Assembly (NCBI GenBank): GCA_044359565.1
Contig: JBIKLX010000003.1
Span: 1-64,000, forward strand
Direction: 5' to 3'
DNA from: VFMC01 sp044359565
Lineage (GTDB): Bacteria > Actinomycetota > Acidimicrobiia > Acidimicrobiales > Ilumatobacteraceae
DNA length: 64,000 nucleotides
Of the stretch, positions 50,029 through 57,912 are shown piece after piece. A model generated the notes under the pieces. That model made no database searches. It had not been told where the DNA came from and saw nothing but the letters and a program-made list of their open reading frames with translations. Position 1 is the stretch's first letter. Each line of letters starts with the position of its first letter. Made by a program: the position numbers and the translations under genes.

Positions 50029-50103
50029 TGGTTGGGGTGCAAGGAATCGAACCCTGAATAACAGAACCAGAATCTGCTGTGTTGCCAGTTACACCACACC
50101 CCA
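50029..50103 (-). tRNA. tRNA-Gln (anticodon CUG)
   Basis: 75 nt including encoded CCA. Acceptor TGGGGTG pairs with CACCCCA; loop TTCTGGT in stem GCAGA/TCTGT; T-arm GGTTCGATTCC. Decodes CAG. Lies 89 bp upstream of tRNA-Glu on the same strand. Confidence 0.96.
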
Positions 50104-50171
50104 CCGGAAACCCCGGAGGTATCGACCGGCGAGTGTACCAACCACGCCGGTGGCTCCCCACCCGGTTGCGG

Positions 50172-50480
50172 TCAGCGGTGGCGGCCCGACCGCGCAGCCT
50201 GCTTCGTCGCCGCGCGTTGGGCGGCGGCATCCTTGTTGCGCTTCCACTGCCAGACGCCCGTGACGATGAGCGCACCGGCGATCGACCCGATCACGCCGCT
50301 GGGCTTGAAGGCCAGGCCGTCGCCCGCCAGGAGGCTGATGAGCAGACCACCGACGAACGAGCCGATCAGGCCGGCCGCCAGCGCCATCCCCCAGTCGACG
50401 CCCTTCGCCGAGCGCCCGAGGATGAACTGCGCCGCTGCGCCGATGAGGATGCCGAAGCCGATGATGCCGAGGATGATCAT
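50172..50480 (-). CDS. GlsB/YeaQ/YmgE family small membrane protein
   Basis: 102 aa with three membrane helices: MIILGIIGFGILIGAAAQFI, GMALAAGLIGSFVGGLLI, GVIGSIAGALIVTGVW. Family marks: ILGRSAKGVDWGM and GLIGSFVGG. Often called transglycosylase-associated, function unclear and stress-linked. ATG 50480 has TACCGT (minus strand) 7 nt upstream. Basic Gln/Ala tail (RNKDAAAQRAATKQAARSGR). Confidence 0.9.
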   Translation of the reverse strand: MIILGIIGFGILIGAAAQFILGRSAKGVDWGMALAAGLIGSFVGGLLISLLAGDGLAFKPSGVIGSIAGALIVTGVWQWKRNKDAAAQRAATKQAARSGRHR

Positions 50481-50487
50481 GACCAGA

Positions 50488-50493
50488 ACGGTA
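50488..50493 (-). promoter_or_regulatory. -10 box of a leaderless promoter
   Basis: TACCGT on the minus strand, 7 nt before ATG 50480. Confidence 0.45.
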
Positions 50494-50515
50494 GCGGCCC
50501 GCCGGTGTTCGCGAG

Positions 50516-51211
50516 TCACCCGGTCAGGGCGAGCAGCCGATCGAACCCGATGATGCGGCCCAGTGCCACGCCACCTGCTTCGGCGAGTTCGCGCTGCCAG
50601 GCCCGTCGTCCCACCACCACGGTGGTGGGGGTCGGTGAGGTGTAGGCGGTGAGGCCCACCTCCTCGGCGATGAGGCGGCTGCGCAACAGGTGGAACGGAT
50701 CGCTCACGATGAGCACTCGCGTCGCGCCCCGTTCGGCCAACAGAGTCTGCACGCCGACGAGTGAGTCGTAGGTGTTGCGCGAGGTGTTCTCGGCAACGAT
50801 GGCATCGGCCGGCACACCGCGCTCGACCAGATAGGCGGTCGATGCCTCGGCCTCGGTGAACCGGTCGCCAGGCTGCTTGCCGCCCGTCACCACGACCAAA
50901 CGGGCCAGCCCCTGCGACCACAGGGTGACCACATGGTCGAGGCGCGCTTGCAGTTGTGCCGACGGTGTGCCGTCGTACTGCGCTGCCCCCATCACCACGA
51001 TCGCATCGACAGGTCGGGCCTGATCGGTGCGGCCCGTCCGGTGCACCTGGTACAGCGTCAGTGCGTAGTAGCCGGCTGCCAGCACGACGAGCAGCACGCT
51101 CGCGAGCACGACCCGGCGGAGCCACCGCCGTGGCGGCCGCACCACCGGGATACCGCCGACAGGGGTGGGGTCGCCAGCAGGCGGGTCGGTTGCGCCGTAC
51201 GCGTCGCTCAC
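50516..51211 (-). CDS. YdcF/DUF218 family membrane-anchored protein
   Basis: 231 aa. N-terminal Pro-rich stretch, one membrane helix RRVVLASVLLVVLAAGYYALTL near residue 35, then the DUF218 domain: PVDAIVVMGAAQYDGTPSAQL near 67, LVVVTGGKQPGDRFTEAEAST near 103, ENTSRNTYDSLVG near 138, VLIVSDPFHLLRSRLIAEEVG near 165. Family roles include envelope and vancomycin-related (SanA-like) functions; not settled. GTG 51211 overlaps the gltX stop by 4 bp. Confidence 0.88.
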   Translation of the reverse strand: MSDAYGATDPPAGDPTPVGGIPVVRPPRRWLRRVVLASVLLVVLAAGYYALTLYQVHRTGRTDQARPVDAIVVMGAAQYDGTPSAQLQARLDHVVTLWSQGLARLVVVTGGKQPGDRFTEAEASTAYLVERGVPADAIVAENTSRNTYDSLVGVQTLLAERGATRVLIVSDPFHLLRSRLIAEEVGLTAYTSPTPTTVVVGRRAWQRELAEAGGVALGRIIGFDRLLALTG

Positions 51212-52620
51212 GACACGTGCACGCTCGGGGGCAGAGCACGGAGGCGCCGCAGTGTCTCGTCGCGGCCCAGCAATTCGAGCGATTCGAACAGCGGCGGGCC
51301 CACGGTGCGGCCGGTGACAGCCACTCGCACCGGCGCCTGGGCCTTGCCCATCTTCAACCCATGGCGCTCGGCCACGGCGGTGAAGGCAGCGTTGATGGCC
51401 TCGGCCTGCCACGGGCAGGTGCTGAACGCCTCGATGCTGTCGGCCACCAGCACGTCAGCGCCGTCGGTGCCGAGCGCCTTGGCAAGGCTGGCCTCGTCGA
51501 ACTCGGGGTCGGACAGGAACAGGAAGTCGACCACCCCCGGTGCCTCCGACAGCGTGGTGGCGCGGGGCTGCACGAACGGCGCCATCGCCACGAACCGCTG
51601 CTGGTCCCACCCCGCCGTGGGGTGTGTGGCACGCCACTGCGCCAGCCAGGGCTCGGCGGCAGCGGCGAACTCGTCGGGCGACATCGCACGGATGTACTCG
51701 CCGTTGAACGCCGCCAACTTCTTCAGGTCGAAGAACGCCGGCGAATGGTTCACGTCCTCGAGGCGGAACTCGTCTTCGATCACCTGCCACGGCACGATCT
51801 CGGTGCCGCCGCGCGGCGACCAGCCGAGGGTCATCAGGTAGTTCACCATCGCCGGGGCCAGGTAGCCCTCGTCGCGGTAGCTCTCGAGGGCCACCTTGTC
51901 GCGACGCTTGGAGATCTTCTTACGCTGCTCGTTCACCAGCACGGGCACGTGCGCCCAGGTGGGCGCGGCGTGGCCGAGCGCTTCCCAGATCATCTGCTGC
52001 TTCGGCGTGTTGGGCAGGTGCTCTTCAGCGCGGATGACGTGGCTCACCCGCATCGTCAAGTCGTCGACCACGTTGGCGAGCAGGAACATCGGCGACCCGT
52101 TGCCCCGGAGCAGCACGAAGTCCTCGATGGTGGCGTTGTCGAACTGCACCTCGCCACGTACGGCGTCGTGAACGGTGGTTGCGCCGGCGGGCACCCGGAA
52201 GCGCAGCACCCGGCCCGGGCCGGGCCCGAGGCCTGCATCGCGCGACCAACCGCCGTAACCCTGGGTGCCCTCGGCCTTCGCCCGCTCCTGGATCTGGTCG
52301 GGGGTCATGTCGCAGTAGTAGGCGTGGCCGGTCTCGAACAGGCGCTGTGCCGCGTCGACATGCTGCTGGGCGTAGTTGCTCTGGAAGTACGGGCCCTCGA
52401 ACGCAGGGTCGTCGCTGCTGATGCCCAGCCAGGCGAGCGCCTCGATGATCCCCTCGGTCCACTCCGGCCGGTTGCGGGCCTCGTCGGTGTCTTCGATGCG
52501 CAGGATGAAGGTGCCGCCGAGTCGCTTGGCGAGCGCCCAGTTCATCAACGCGGTGCGGGCCCCACCGATGTGGAACGAGCCGGTGGGCGACGGTGCGAAA
52601 CGAAAACGAGGAGCATCCAT
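51208..52620 (-). CDS. gltX: Glutamyl-tRNA synthetase
   Basis: 470 aa, normal. HIGH region FRFAPSPTGSFHIGGARTAL near residue 6; KMSKS equivalent KKISKRRDKVALE near 240; MVNYLMTLGWSPRGG near 265. ATG 52620 with TAGCGT 10 nt upstream on the minus strand. Because glnS is present 2 kb away, this enzyme probably need not mischarge tRNA-Gln. Downstream YdcF gene overlaps. Confidence 0.97.
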   Translation of the reverse strand: MDAPRFRFAPSPTGSFHIGGARTALMNWALAKRLGGTFILRIEDTDEARNRPEWTEGIIEALAWLGISSDDPAFEGPYFQSNYAQQHVDAAQRLFETGHAYYCDMTPDQIQERAKAEGTQGYGGWSRDAGLGPGPGRVLRFRVPAGATTVHDAVRGEVQFDNATIEDFVLLRGNGSPMFLLANVVDDLTMRVSHVIRAEEHLPNTPKQQMIWEALGHAAPTWAHVPVLVNEQRKKISKRRDKVALESYRDEGYLAPAMVNYLMTLGWSPRGGTEIVPWQVIEDEFRLEDVNHSPAFFDLKKLAAFNGEYIRAMSPDEFAAAAEPWLAQWRATHPTAGWDQQRFVAMAPFVQPRATTLSEAPGVVDFLFLSDPEFDEASLAKALGTDGADVLVADSIEAFSTCPWQAEAINAAFTAVAERHGLKMGKAQAPVRVAVTGRTVGPPLFESLELLGRDETLRRLRALPPSVHVS

Positions 52621-52630
52621 GACCCGGGCA

Positions 52631-52636
52631 ACGCTA
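52631..52636 (-). promoter_or_regulatory. -10 box of a leaderless gltX promoter
   Basis: TAGCGT on the minus strand, 10 nt before ATG 52620, mirroring the glnS box. Confidence 0.4.
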
Positions 52637-52698
52637 CCTCCCGCACTCCACCCCCTCCCCGCCACCCCAGGCCCGCCCCCAGCCCCGCCCCAGCCCCC

Positions 52699-52747
52699 GG
52701 CGTCTGTGAGCGCACCCCGCTACAACCCGGGTCTACTCACAAACGCC
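52699..52747 (+). repeat. REP-like palindrome copy 3
   Basis: Arms GGCGTCTGTGAG and CTCACAAACGCC (one mismatch), core CCCCGCTACAACCCGG. Same element as at 40.4 kb. Confidence 0.8.
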
Positions 52748-52771
52748 GTCAACGAGCCGCCGGCACGACTT

Positions 52772-52821
52772 GGCGATTGTGAGCAGAACCCCGCCAAAAC
52801 CCCAGGTGGCTCACAAACGCC
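52772..52821 (+). repeat. REP-like palindrome copy 4
   Basis: Arms GGCGATTGTGAGC and GCTCACAAACGCC, core CCCCGCCAAAACCCC. Copies 3 and 4 are 24 bp apart, between gltX and the glutamate dehydrogenase gene. Confidence 0.8.
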
Positions 52822-52849
52822 GCGGGGGCGGGGCGGGGTGGCAGGGGGG

Positions 52850-55800
52850 TCAGGTGGGGCGGTGGGTGGTGAGGGCGAGGTTGCGCAGTTGGCGCAGGGC
52901 AACGGACAGCACCGTGATGTCGAAGCGTTCGGCGCGGCGGATCTCGGTGAACATGGCGCTGGTGCGGGCGATGGCGCGTTCATTGGCAGTGCGCCACGAG
53001 GCCACCGAGCCGAGCGCCCGGGCATCGGCCGTGAGGTCGGCGAGCACCGCCAACAGATCGTCGCGCAGCGCCGAGCGGGCCTGGGTCTGCCAGCGGTCGC
53101 TGCGCGGCAACGCCCCGATGGCCTCCCACAGCCAGCCCACCTCGACCGTGTCGAACATCGCCCAGTAACTACGCGCCACCTCCACCGGGTCGGCACCCTC
53201 GCGCTGGGCGAGTTCGACGATGTCGAACCCGGTGTGCAGCAGCGGCCACGCAGCCGAGCGCTGGGCGAGTTGTTCGGGCACACCGGCCGCCAGGCGGCTG
53301 GCCTCGACGGCGAATACCTGATCGCGCATCCGCCCGCTGAGCACCTCGTCGAAGCGCTCCGCCAGCGCGACCATCGGCGTGCAGAACTGTTCGACGACTG
53401 CGGCGATATCGACGGGCGGACGCCGGTGGCGCAACGTCCACAGCACTGCCCGCTCGAGCATGCGGCGCAACTCGAGGAACAGTTCCAATTGCACGTCGAC
53501 GCGCACACCGCTCAGTTCTCCGGGCGCAGCCAGCGAGTCGATCTGCTCCCACAGCTCGGCAGCACCGAACACATCGCGGACTGCGAGCCAGGCGCGGGTG
53601 ATCTCGACGACACCTGCACCGGTGTCTTCCGCAACGCGGTGGTCGAACGAGATGCCCGAGATGTTCACCATCTGGTTGCCCACCTGGGTGGCCACGATCT
53701 CGCGCCGCAACCGGTGCCGATCGATCTGCACGGCGAACCGCTCGCGCAGCGGGGCCGGGAAGTAACTGTGCAGTTCGGGGCGCAGATAGGGATCGTCGGG
53801 CAACGTACTGTCGGTGATCAGGTCGATGTTGGCGTTCTTCGTGTACGCCAACAGCACCGCGAACTCGGGCATCGTGAGGCCGGTGCCCGATGCCTGCCGC
53901 TCGGCGATCTGCTTGTCGGTGGGTAGGAACTCGAGCGCCCTGTTGATCCAGCCGTCGGCCTCGAGAGCGTTCAGGTAGCGGGCGTGCACGTTCACCATCG
54001 CGAGGGCCTGCCGGCGGGCGATGGCGAGCGTGAGCGTCTGCGCGACGTTGTCGGCCAGCACCTGCTCGCCCACCTCGTCGGTCATCGACGCGAGCAACTC
54101 GTTGCGTTCGTCGACCGTCATCCCCGTCGACGTCACGACGTCGTTGAGGAGGATCTTGATGTTCACCTCGTGGTCGCTGCAGTCGACACCCGCCGAGTTG
54201 TCGATGGCGTCGGTGTTCACCAAGCCACCCGCGAGTGCATATTCGATGCGGCCGCGCTGGGTGAAGCCGAGGTTGCCGCCCTCGCCCACCATGCGGCAGC
54301 GCAGGTCGGTGCCGTTCACACGCAGGCCGTCGTTGGCCCGGTCGCCCACATCGGCGTGCGATTCGCTCGCGGCCTTCACATAGGTGCCGATACCGCCGTT
54401 CCACAGCAGGTCGACCGGGGCGCACAAGATGGCCGAGATGAGCTCGACGGGTGTGAAAGTGCTGCGCTCGACACCGAGCGCGCGCTGCATCTCGGGCGAC
54501 AACTCGATGCTCTTGGCCGTGCGCGGATACACGCCGCCACCGGGCGAGATGAGCGCCGGGTCGTAGTCGGCCCAACTGCTGCGCGGCAGGGCGAACAACC
54601 GGACCCGTTCGGCGAACGACTCGGCGGCATCGGGCACGGGGTCGCAGAAGATGTGCCGGTGGTCGAAGGCGGCCACCAGGTGCACATGGGGCGAGCGCAG
54701 TAGGCCGTTGCCGAACACGTCGCCCGACATGTCGCCGATGCCCACGACGGTGAGCGGGTCGCGGTCGGCGTCCTTGCCGAGCGATCGGGCGTGGCGACGC
54801 ACGCTCTCCCACGCGCCTCGGGCGGTGATACCCATCACCTTGTGGTCGTAGCCGGCGCTGCCGCCCGAGGCGAACGCATCGCCGAGCCAGAAGCCGTAGT
54901 GCGCGGAGATGGCGTTGGCCGTATCGCTGAACGTGGCGGTGCCCTTGTCGGCCGCCACGACGAGGTACGGATCGTCGCCATCGTGACGCACGGTGTGCGG
55001 TGGGGGTACCAAGGCACCGCCCACCAGGTTGTCGGTGAGGTCAAGCAGGCCGGCGATGAACTCGCGATAACAGGCGACGCCCTCGGCCCGGAACTCGTCG
55101 GGGCTCGCCGTGGGTCGCTTCGGCACGAAGCCACCCTTGGCGCCGGTGGGCACGATGACCGCGTTCTTCACCATCTGGGCCTTCACCAGACCGAGCACCT
55201 CGGTGCGGAAATCCTCGCGCCGATCGCTCCAGCGGATACCGCCACGGGCGATGGTGCCGCCACGCAGGTGCACACCCTCGACGCGCGGTGAGCACACCCA
55301 GATCTCGAACATCGGCTTCGGCAGCGGCAGGTCGGGCACCTTGGCCGGGTCGAGCTTGAACGACATGACCGGCCGGTAGGGCGAGCCGTCGTCGCCCGGC
55401 CGGAAGACGTTGGTGCGCAGCGTGGCGTCGATGAGCGCAATCAGTGCCCGCAGGGTGCGGTCGTCGTCGAGGCTCGGCACAGCGTCGAGCGCAGCGGCGA
55501 TCTCGGCCCGCAGCGCAGCTTCGTCGACACCCGTGCCATCGGGATGGAACCGCCGCTCGAAGAGCGCCACGAGCAGTCGGGTGATGGCCCCGTGCCTCAC
55601 CACCGTCGACTCGATGTACTGCTGGCTGAACGGGAAGCCGATCTGACGCAGGTATCGCGCATACGCCCGCACCACCTCCACCTGCCGCACGCTCACGCCG
55701 GCGGCCAGCACGAGCCGGTTGAACCCGTCGACCTCGACCGAACCGGTGAGCTGACGCTCGAACGCGTGGCGCAGTTCGGCGGCGAGGGCATCGTCGAGCG

Positions 55801-56221
55801 TCGCGCCCGCGGGCAGGCGCACGCCGACGTCGTGGAGGTGCACCGGCCGCTGGTCGACCAGCGCGAACGCGAAGGTGCGCTCGTCGATGGCCCGCAGGCC
55901 GAGTTGGTCGAACAGCGGCAGCAGATCGGCGATGGGGATGGCCTCGCCCACGCGGTACACACGGAAGCGCCACTCGCCTGCGGCGCCGTCGGTGGACGGC
56001 GTGATGGCAGTCGACAGATCGGCCGGGCCGTCGGACAGCGCCACCACCTGCGCCAGGTCGACCACCGCGGTGTCGGGGCCGTTCAGTTCGTCGTATCCGG
56101 CCGGCACGACGGGCCCGACCCGGTCGAGCACCGCCCGCCCGACGCCTGCTCGGTCGAGCGCCGTGCGAGTGGCATCGGCCCACTCGCGGTCCACCTCACC
56201 CACCTGACCGGTCGGTCGCAT
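52850..56221 (-). CDS. NAD-dependent glutamate dehydrogenase, short form of the large (GDH180) family
   Basis: 1123 aa. Oxidises glutamate to 2-oxoglutarate. Related to the about 1600-residue actinobacterial enzyme but begins near its third regulatory domain (RFRVYRVGEAIPIADLLPLF near residue 87), so roughly the first 450-500 residues are missing. Catalytic core: SDRREDFRTEVLGLVKAQMVKNAV near 335 (in part: TEVLGLVKAQMVKNAV), VPTGAKGGFVPKR, VGIGDMSGDVFGNGLL near 497, CSDHEVNIKILLNDVV near 680. ATG 56221 has GGAGGTGAGGG upstream, a true RBS. Not a broken gene within the visible frame. Confidence 0.9.
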   Translation of the reverse strand: MRPTGQVGEVDREWADATRTALDRAGVGRAVLDRVGPVVPAGYDELNGPDTAVVDLAQVVALSDGPADLSTAITPSTDGAAGEWRFRVYRVGEAIPIADLLPLFDQLGLRAIDERTFAFALVDQRPVHLHDVGVRLPAGATLDDALAAELRHAFERQLTGSVEVDGFNRLVLAAGVSVRQVEVVRAYARYLRQIGFPFSQQYIESTVVRHGAITRLLVALFERRFHPDGTGVDEAALRAEIAAALDAVPSLDDDRTLRALIALIDATLRTNVFRPGDDGSPYRPVMSFKLDPAKVPDLPLPKPMFEIWVCSPRVEGVHLRGGTIARGGIRWSDRREDFRTEVLGLVKAQMVKNAVIVPTGAKGGFVPKRPTASPDEFRAEGVACYREFIAGLLDLTDNLVGGALVPPPHTVRHDGDDPYLVVAADKGTATFSDTANAISAHYGFWLGDAFASGGSAGYDHKVMGITARGAWESVRRHARSLGKDADRDPLTVVGIGDMSGDVFGNGLLRSPHVHLVAAFDHRHIFCDPVPDAAESFAERVRLFALPRSSWADYDPALISPGGGVYPRTAKSIELSPEMQRALGVERSTFTPVELISAILCAPVDLLWNGGIGTYVKAASESHADVGDRANDGLRVNGTDLRCRMVGEGGNLGFTQRGRIEYALAGGLVNTDAIDNSAGVDCSDHEVNIKILLNDVVTSTGMTVDERNELLASMTDEVGEQVLADNVAQTLTLAIARRQALAMVNVHARYLNALEADGWINRALEFLPTDKQIAERQASGTGLTMPEFAVLLAYTKNANIDLITDSTLPDDPYLRPELHSYFPAPLRERFAVQIDRHRLRREIVATQVGNQMVNISGISFDHRVAEDTGAGVVEITRAWLAVRDVFGAAELWEQIDSLAAPGELSGVRVDVQLELFLELRRMLERAVLWTLRHRRPPVDIAAVVEQFCTPMVALAERFDEVLSGRMRDQVFAVEASRLAAGVPEQLAQRSAAWPLLHTGFDIVELAQREGADPVEVARSYWAMFDTVEVGWLWEAIGALPRSDRWQTQARSALRDDLLAVLADLTADARALGSVASWRTANERAIARTSAMFTEIRRAERFDITVLSVALRQLRNLALTTHRPT

Positions 56222-56330
56222 CGTGCTCCCTCACCTCCGCTGCGACGCCGTTGTCGCAGGTCGAGACCACTCCAGTGTGACACTTCCGCCACCCCCTCGC
56301 GAGGCGACCTTCGGCCCAATGGTCGACCGA

Positions 56331-56336
56331 TAGGGT
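56331..56336 (+). promoter_or_regulatory. -10 box of a leaderless promoter
   Basis: TAGGGT, 7 nt before ATG 56344. Confidence 0.45.
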
Positions 56337-56343
56337 TTCGCCC

Positions 56344-57069
56344 ATGAGCCGACACACGATCTCGCGCATGGGTGAGGCGCATCCTGGTCACCGCGAAGTT
56401 GCTGGTGGACTCGCCCGGGCCGCTGTGTTCGGCATGAGCGACGGGTTGATGTCGAACGTGCTGCTGGTCGTCGGCTTCGCCGGCAGCGACGTGAACGGCA
56501 GTGTGGTGCGCCTGGCCGGCCTGGCCGGCGCCCTCGCCGGTGCCATCAGCATGGCGGCGGGCGAATGGATCAGCATCTCGGCCCAGAACGAGTTGGTGGT
56601 GCGCGAGATGGAGGTCGAGCGACGCGAGCTGGGCGTGCACAAAGACGCCGAGCAGCGCGAGCTGGCCAGCATGTACGAGAGCCACGGGATGGAGCCGTCC
56701 ACCGCTGCGCTGGCCGCTGCCGACGTGATGCGCGACACCGAGCGGGCCCTCATGGTGCATGCCCGCGAAGAGTTCGGCATCGATCCCAACAACCTGCCGT
56801 CGGCATGGCAGGCCGCGGTGCTGTCGTTCGTCTGTTTCGTAGTGGGCGCGCTGCTGCCCGTCATCCCGTGGTTCTTCGGCGAGGGCGACGCTGCCACGGC
56901 GATCACCGTGTCGATCGGTGTGGTGGCAGCGGCAGCTCTCGGCTGGGCGATCGGTCAGTTCGCCGAACGCAACCGGGTGAAGTCGGCGGCGCGGCAGGTG
57001 CTCATCATGCTGGCGGCTGCCGTCGTGACGTTCAGCATCGGCAAGGCCCTGGGCGTGAGCGTCAACTAG
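56344..57069 (+). CDS. VIT1/CCC1 family Fe/Mn transporter
   Basis: 241 aa, five membrane helices. N-terminal family stretch ARAAVFGMSDGLMSNVLLVVGFAG near residue 25 (in part: FGMSDGLMSN), AGAISMAAGEWISISAQNELV near 72, an acidic/His cytoplasmic helix pair (EVERRELGVHKDAEQRELA), and SFVCFVVGALLPVIPWFFG near 160. Moves Fe2+ or Mn2+ out of the cytoplasm. No ferritin part is fused. Confidence 0.92.
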   Translation: MSRHTISRMGEAHPGHREVAGGLARAAVFGMSDGLMSNVLLVVGFAGSDVNGSVVRLAGLAGALAGAISMAAGEWISISAQNELVVREMEVERRELGVHKDAEQRELASMYESHGMEPSTAALAAADVMRDTERALMVHAREEFGIDPNNLPSAWQAAVLSFVCFVVGALLPVIPWFFGEGDAATAITVSIGVVAAAALGWAIGQFAERNRVKSAARQVLIMLAAAVVTFSIGKALGVSVN

Positions 57070-57085
57070 GCCGCTTCGGGCGGCC
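57069..57085. terminator. Hairpin between convergent genes
   Basis: GGCCGC and GCGGCC with loop TTCGG, directly behind the VIT-family stop and 14 bp before the end of the next gene; no T-tract. Confidence 0.45.
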
Positions 57086-57099
57086 CCCCGCCCGTTGGC

Positions 57100-57489
57100 T
57101 CAGAGACCCTGCGACCGCTGGCGCAGCGGGGCGATCTGCAAGATGACCCGTTCGCTGCCGATCTCACCCGGGTAGTCGACGCCCATGTAGCGCTGCGCGC
57201 AGGCGTCGATGTGCGCCCGGGCCGCCGGGCCACGCACCTCGCCCACCACGGTGCCGCGCACCTCGGCGTAGCGATACGCGTTGGCGTCGTCCCAGATGGC
57301 CACCGTGACGCTGGGGTTGGCGGCGATGGCCTTGTACTTCGCCCGGTGCACCTCGGTGTTGATGAGGATGTGGTCGTCGTCGGCGTCGACCCACATGACG
57401 TGGGTGCCGATCTGGCCGTCGGGCAGATGGAACGAGATGGTTCCGAAGTGCTTGCCCTGGGCGAAGTCGCGGATGGCGGGTTCGAGCAT
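57100..57489 (-). CDS. Pyridoxamine 5'-phosphate oxidase family (F420/FMN) protein
   Basis: 129 aa split-barrel protein. Recognised by FGTISFHLPDGQIGTHVMWVD near residue 15 (in part: TISFHLPDGQIGTHVM), ILINTEVHRAKYKAIAANP near 42, VTVAIWDDANAYRYAEVRGTV near 61. Length and layout are those of F420-dependent or FMN-binding reductases of the PNPOx-like group. ATG 57489 has TAGCCT 7 nt upstream on the minus strand; longer frames are rejected. Confidence 0.86.
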   Translation of the reverse strand: MLEPAIRDFAQGKHFGTISFHLPDGQIGTHVMWVDADDDHILINTEVHRAKYKAIAANPSVTVAIWDDANAYRYAEVRGTVVGEVRGPAARAHIDACAQRYMGVDYPGEIGSERVILQIAPLRQRSQGL

Positions 57490-57496
57490 GTGCCAG

Positions 57497-57502
57497 AGGC
57501 TA
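57497..57502 (-). promoter_or_regulatory. -10 box of a leaderless promoter
   Basis: TAGCCT on the minus strand, 7 nt before ATG 57489. Confidence 0.5.
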
Positions 57503-57549
57503 CGGCTGCCCGGGTAGCCGCGGCGCCCCATCCATGGTTCGATGGGGGC

Positions 57550-57912
57550 ATGAACCAGATCAACGTGCTGGGCGACGAACTGCAGTCCTGCTCGTACGAC
57601 CCGATGACCGGCTACTACCGCACCGGGTGCTGCGAGAACCGTGGCGACGATCCGGGCATGCACGTGGTGTGTGCGGTGATGACCGACGAGTTCCTGGTGT
57701 TCTCGAAGAGCGTCGGCAACGACCTGTCGACCCCGATGCCGCAGTACGGCTTCGCCGGGCTGAAGGCGGGCGACCAGTGGTGCCTGTGCGCCGCCCGCTG
57801 GCAGGAGGCATTCGAGGCGGGCTCAGCCCCGAAGGTACGACTCTCGTCGAGCCATGTGTCGGCGCTCGAGTACTCGTCGCTTGCCGATCTGCGGGCCCAT
57901 GCTGTCGACTGA
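57550..57912 (+). CDS. DUF2237 family protein
   Basis: 120 aa, function unknown. All family marks present: NVLGDELQSCSYDPMTGYYRTGCC (in part: GTELxxC-like DELQSCSYDPMTGYYR), GMHVVCAVMTDEFLVFSKSVGNDLSTPMPQYGF (in part: SKSVGNDLSTP), GLKAGDQWCLCAARWQEA and VRLSSSHVSALEYSSL. The conserved Cys residues suggest a metal or redox site. Its end overlaps the next start by 14 bp. Confidence 0.9.
   Translation: MNQINVLGDELQSCSYDPMTGYYRTGCCENRGDDPGMHVVCAVMTDEFLVFSKSVGNDLSTPMPQYGFAGLKAGDQWCLCAARWQEAFEAGSAPKVRLSSSHVSALEYSSLADLRAHAVD

Noticed and set aside
49864..50103. tRNA genes as an integration site for a mobile element
   Set aside because: No integrase, no repeated tRNA 3' end and ordinary housekeeping genes on both sides.
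2702..52821. CRISPR array from the 19-bp repeats or the palindrome doublets
   Set aside because: No constant spacer length, too few copies, no cas genes.
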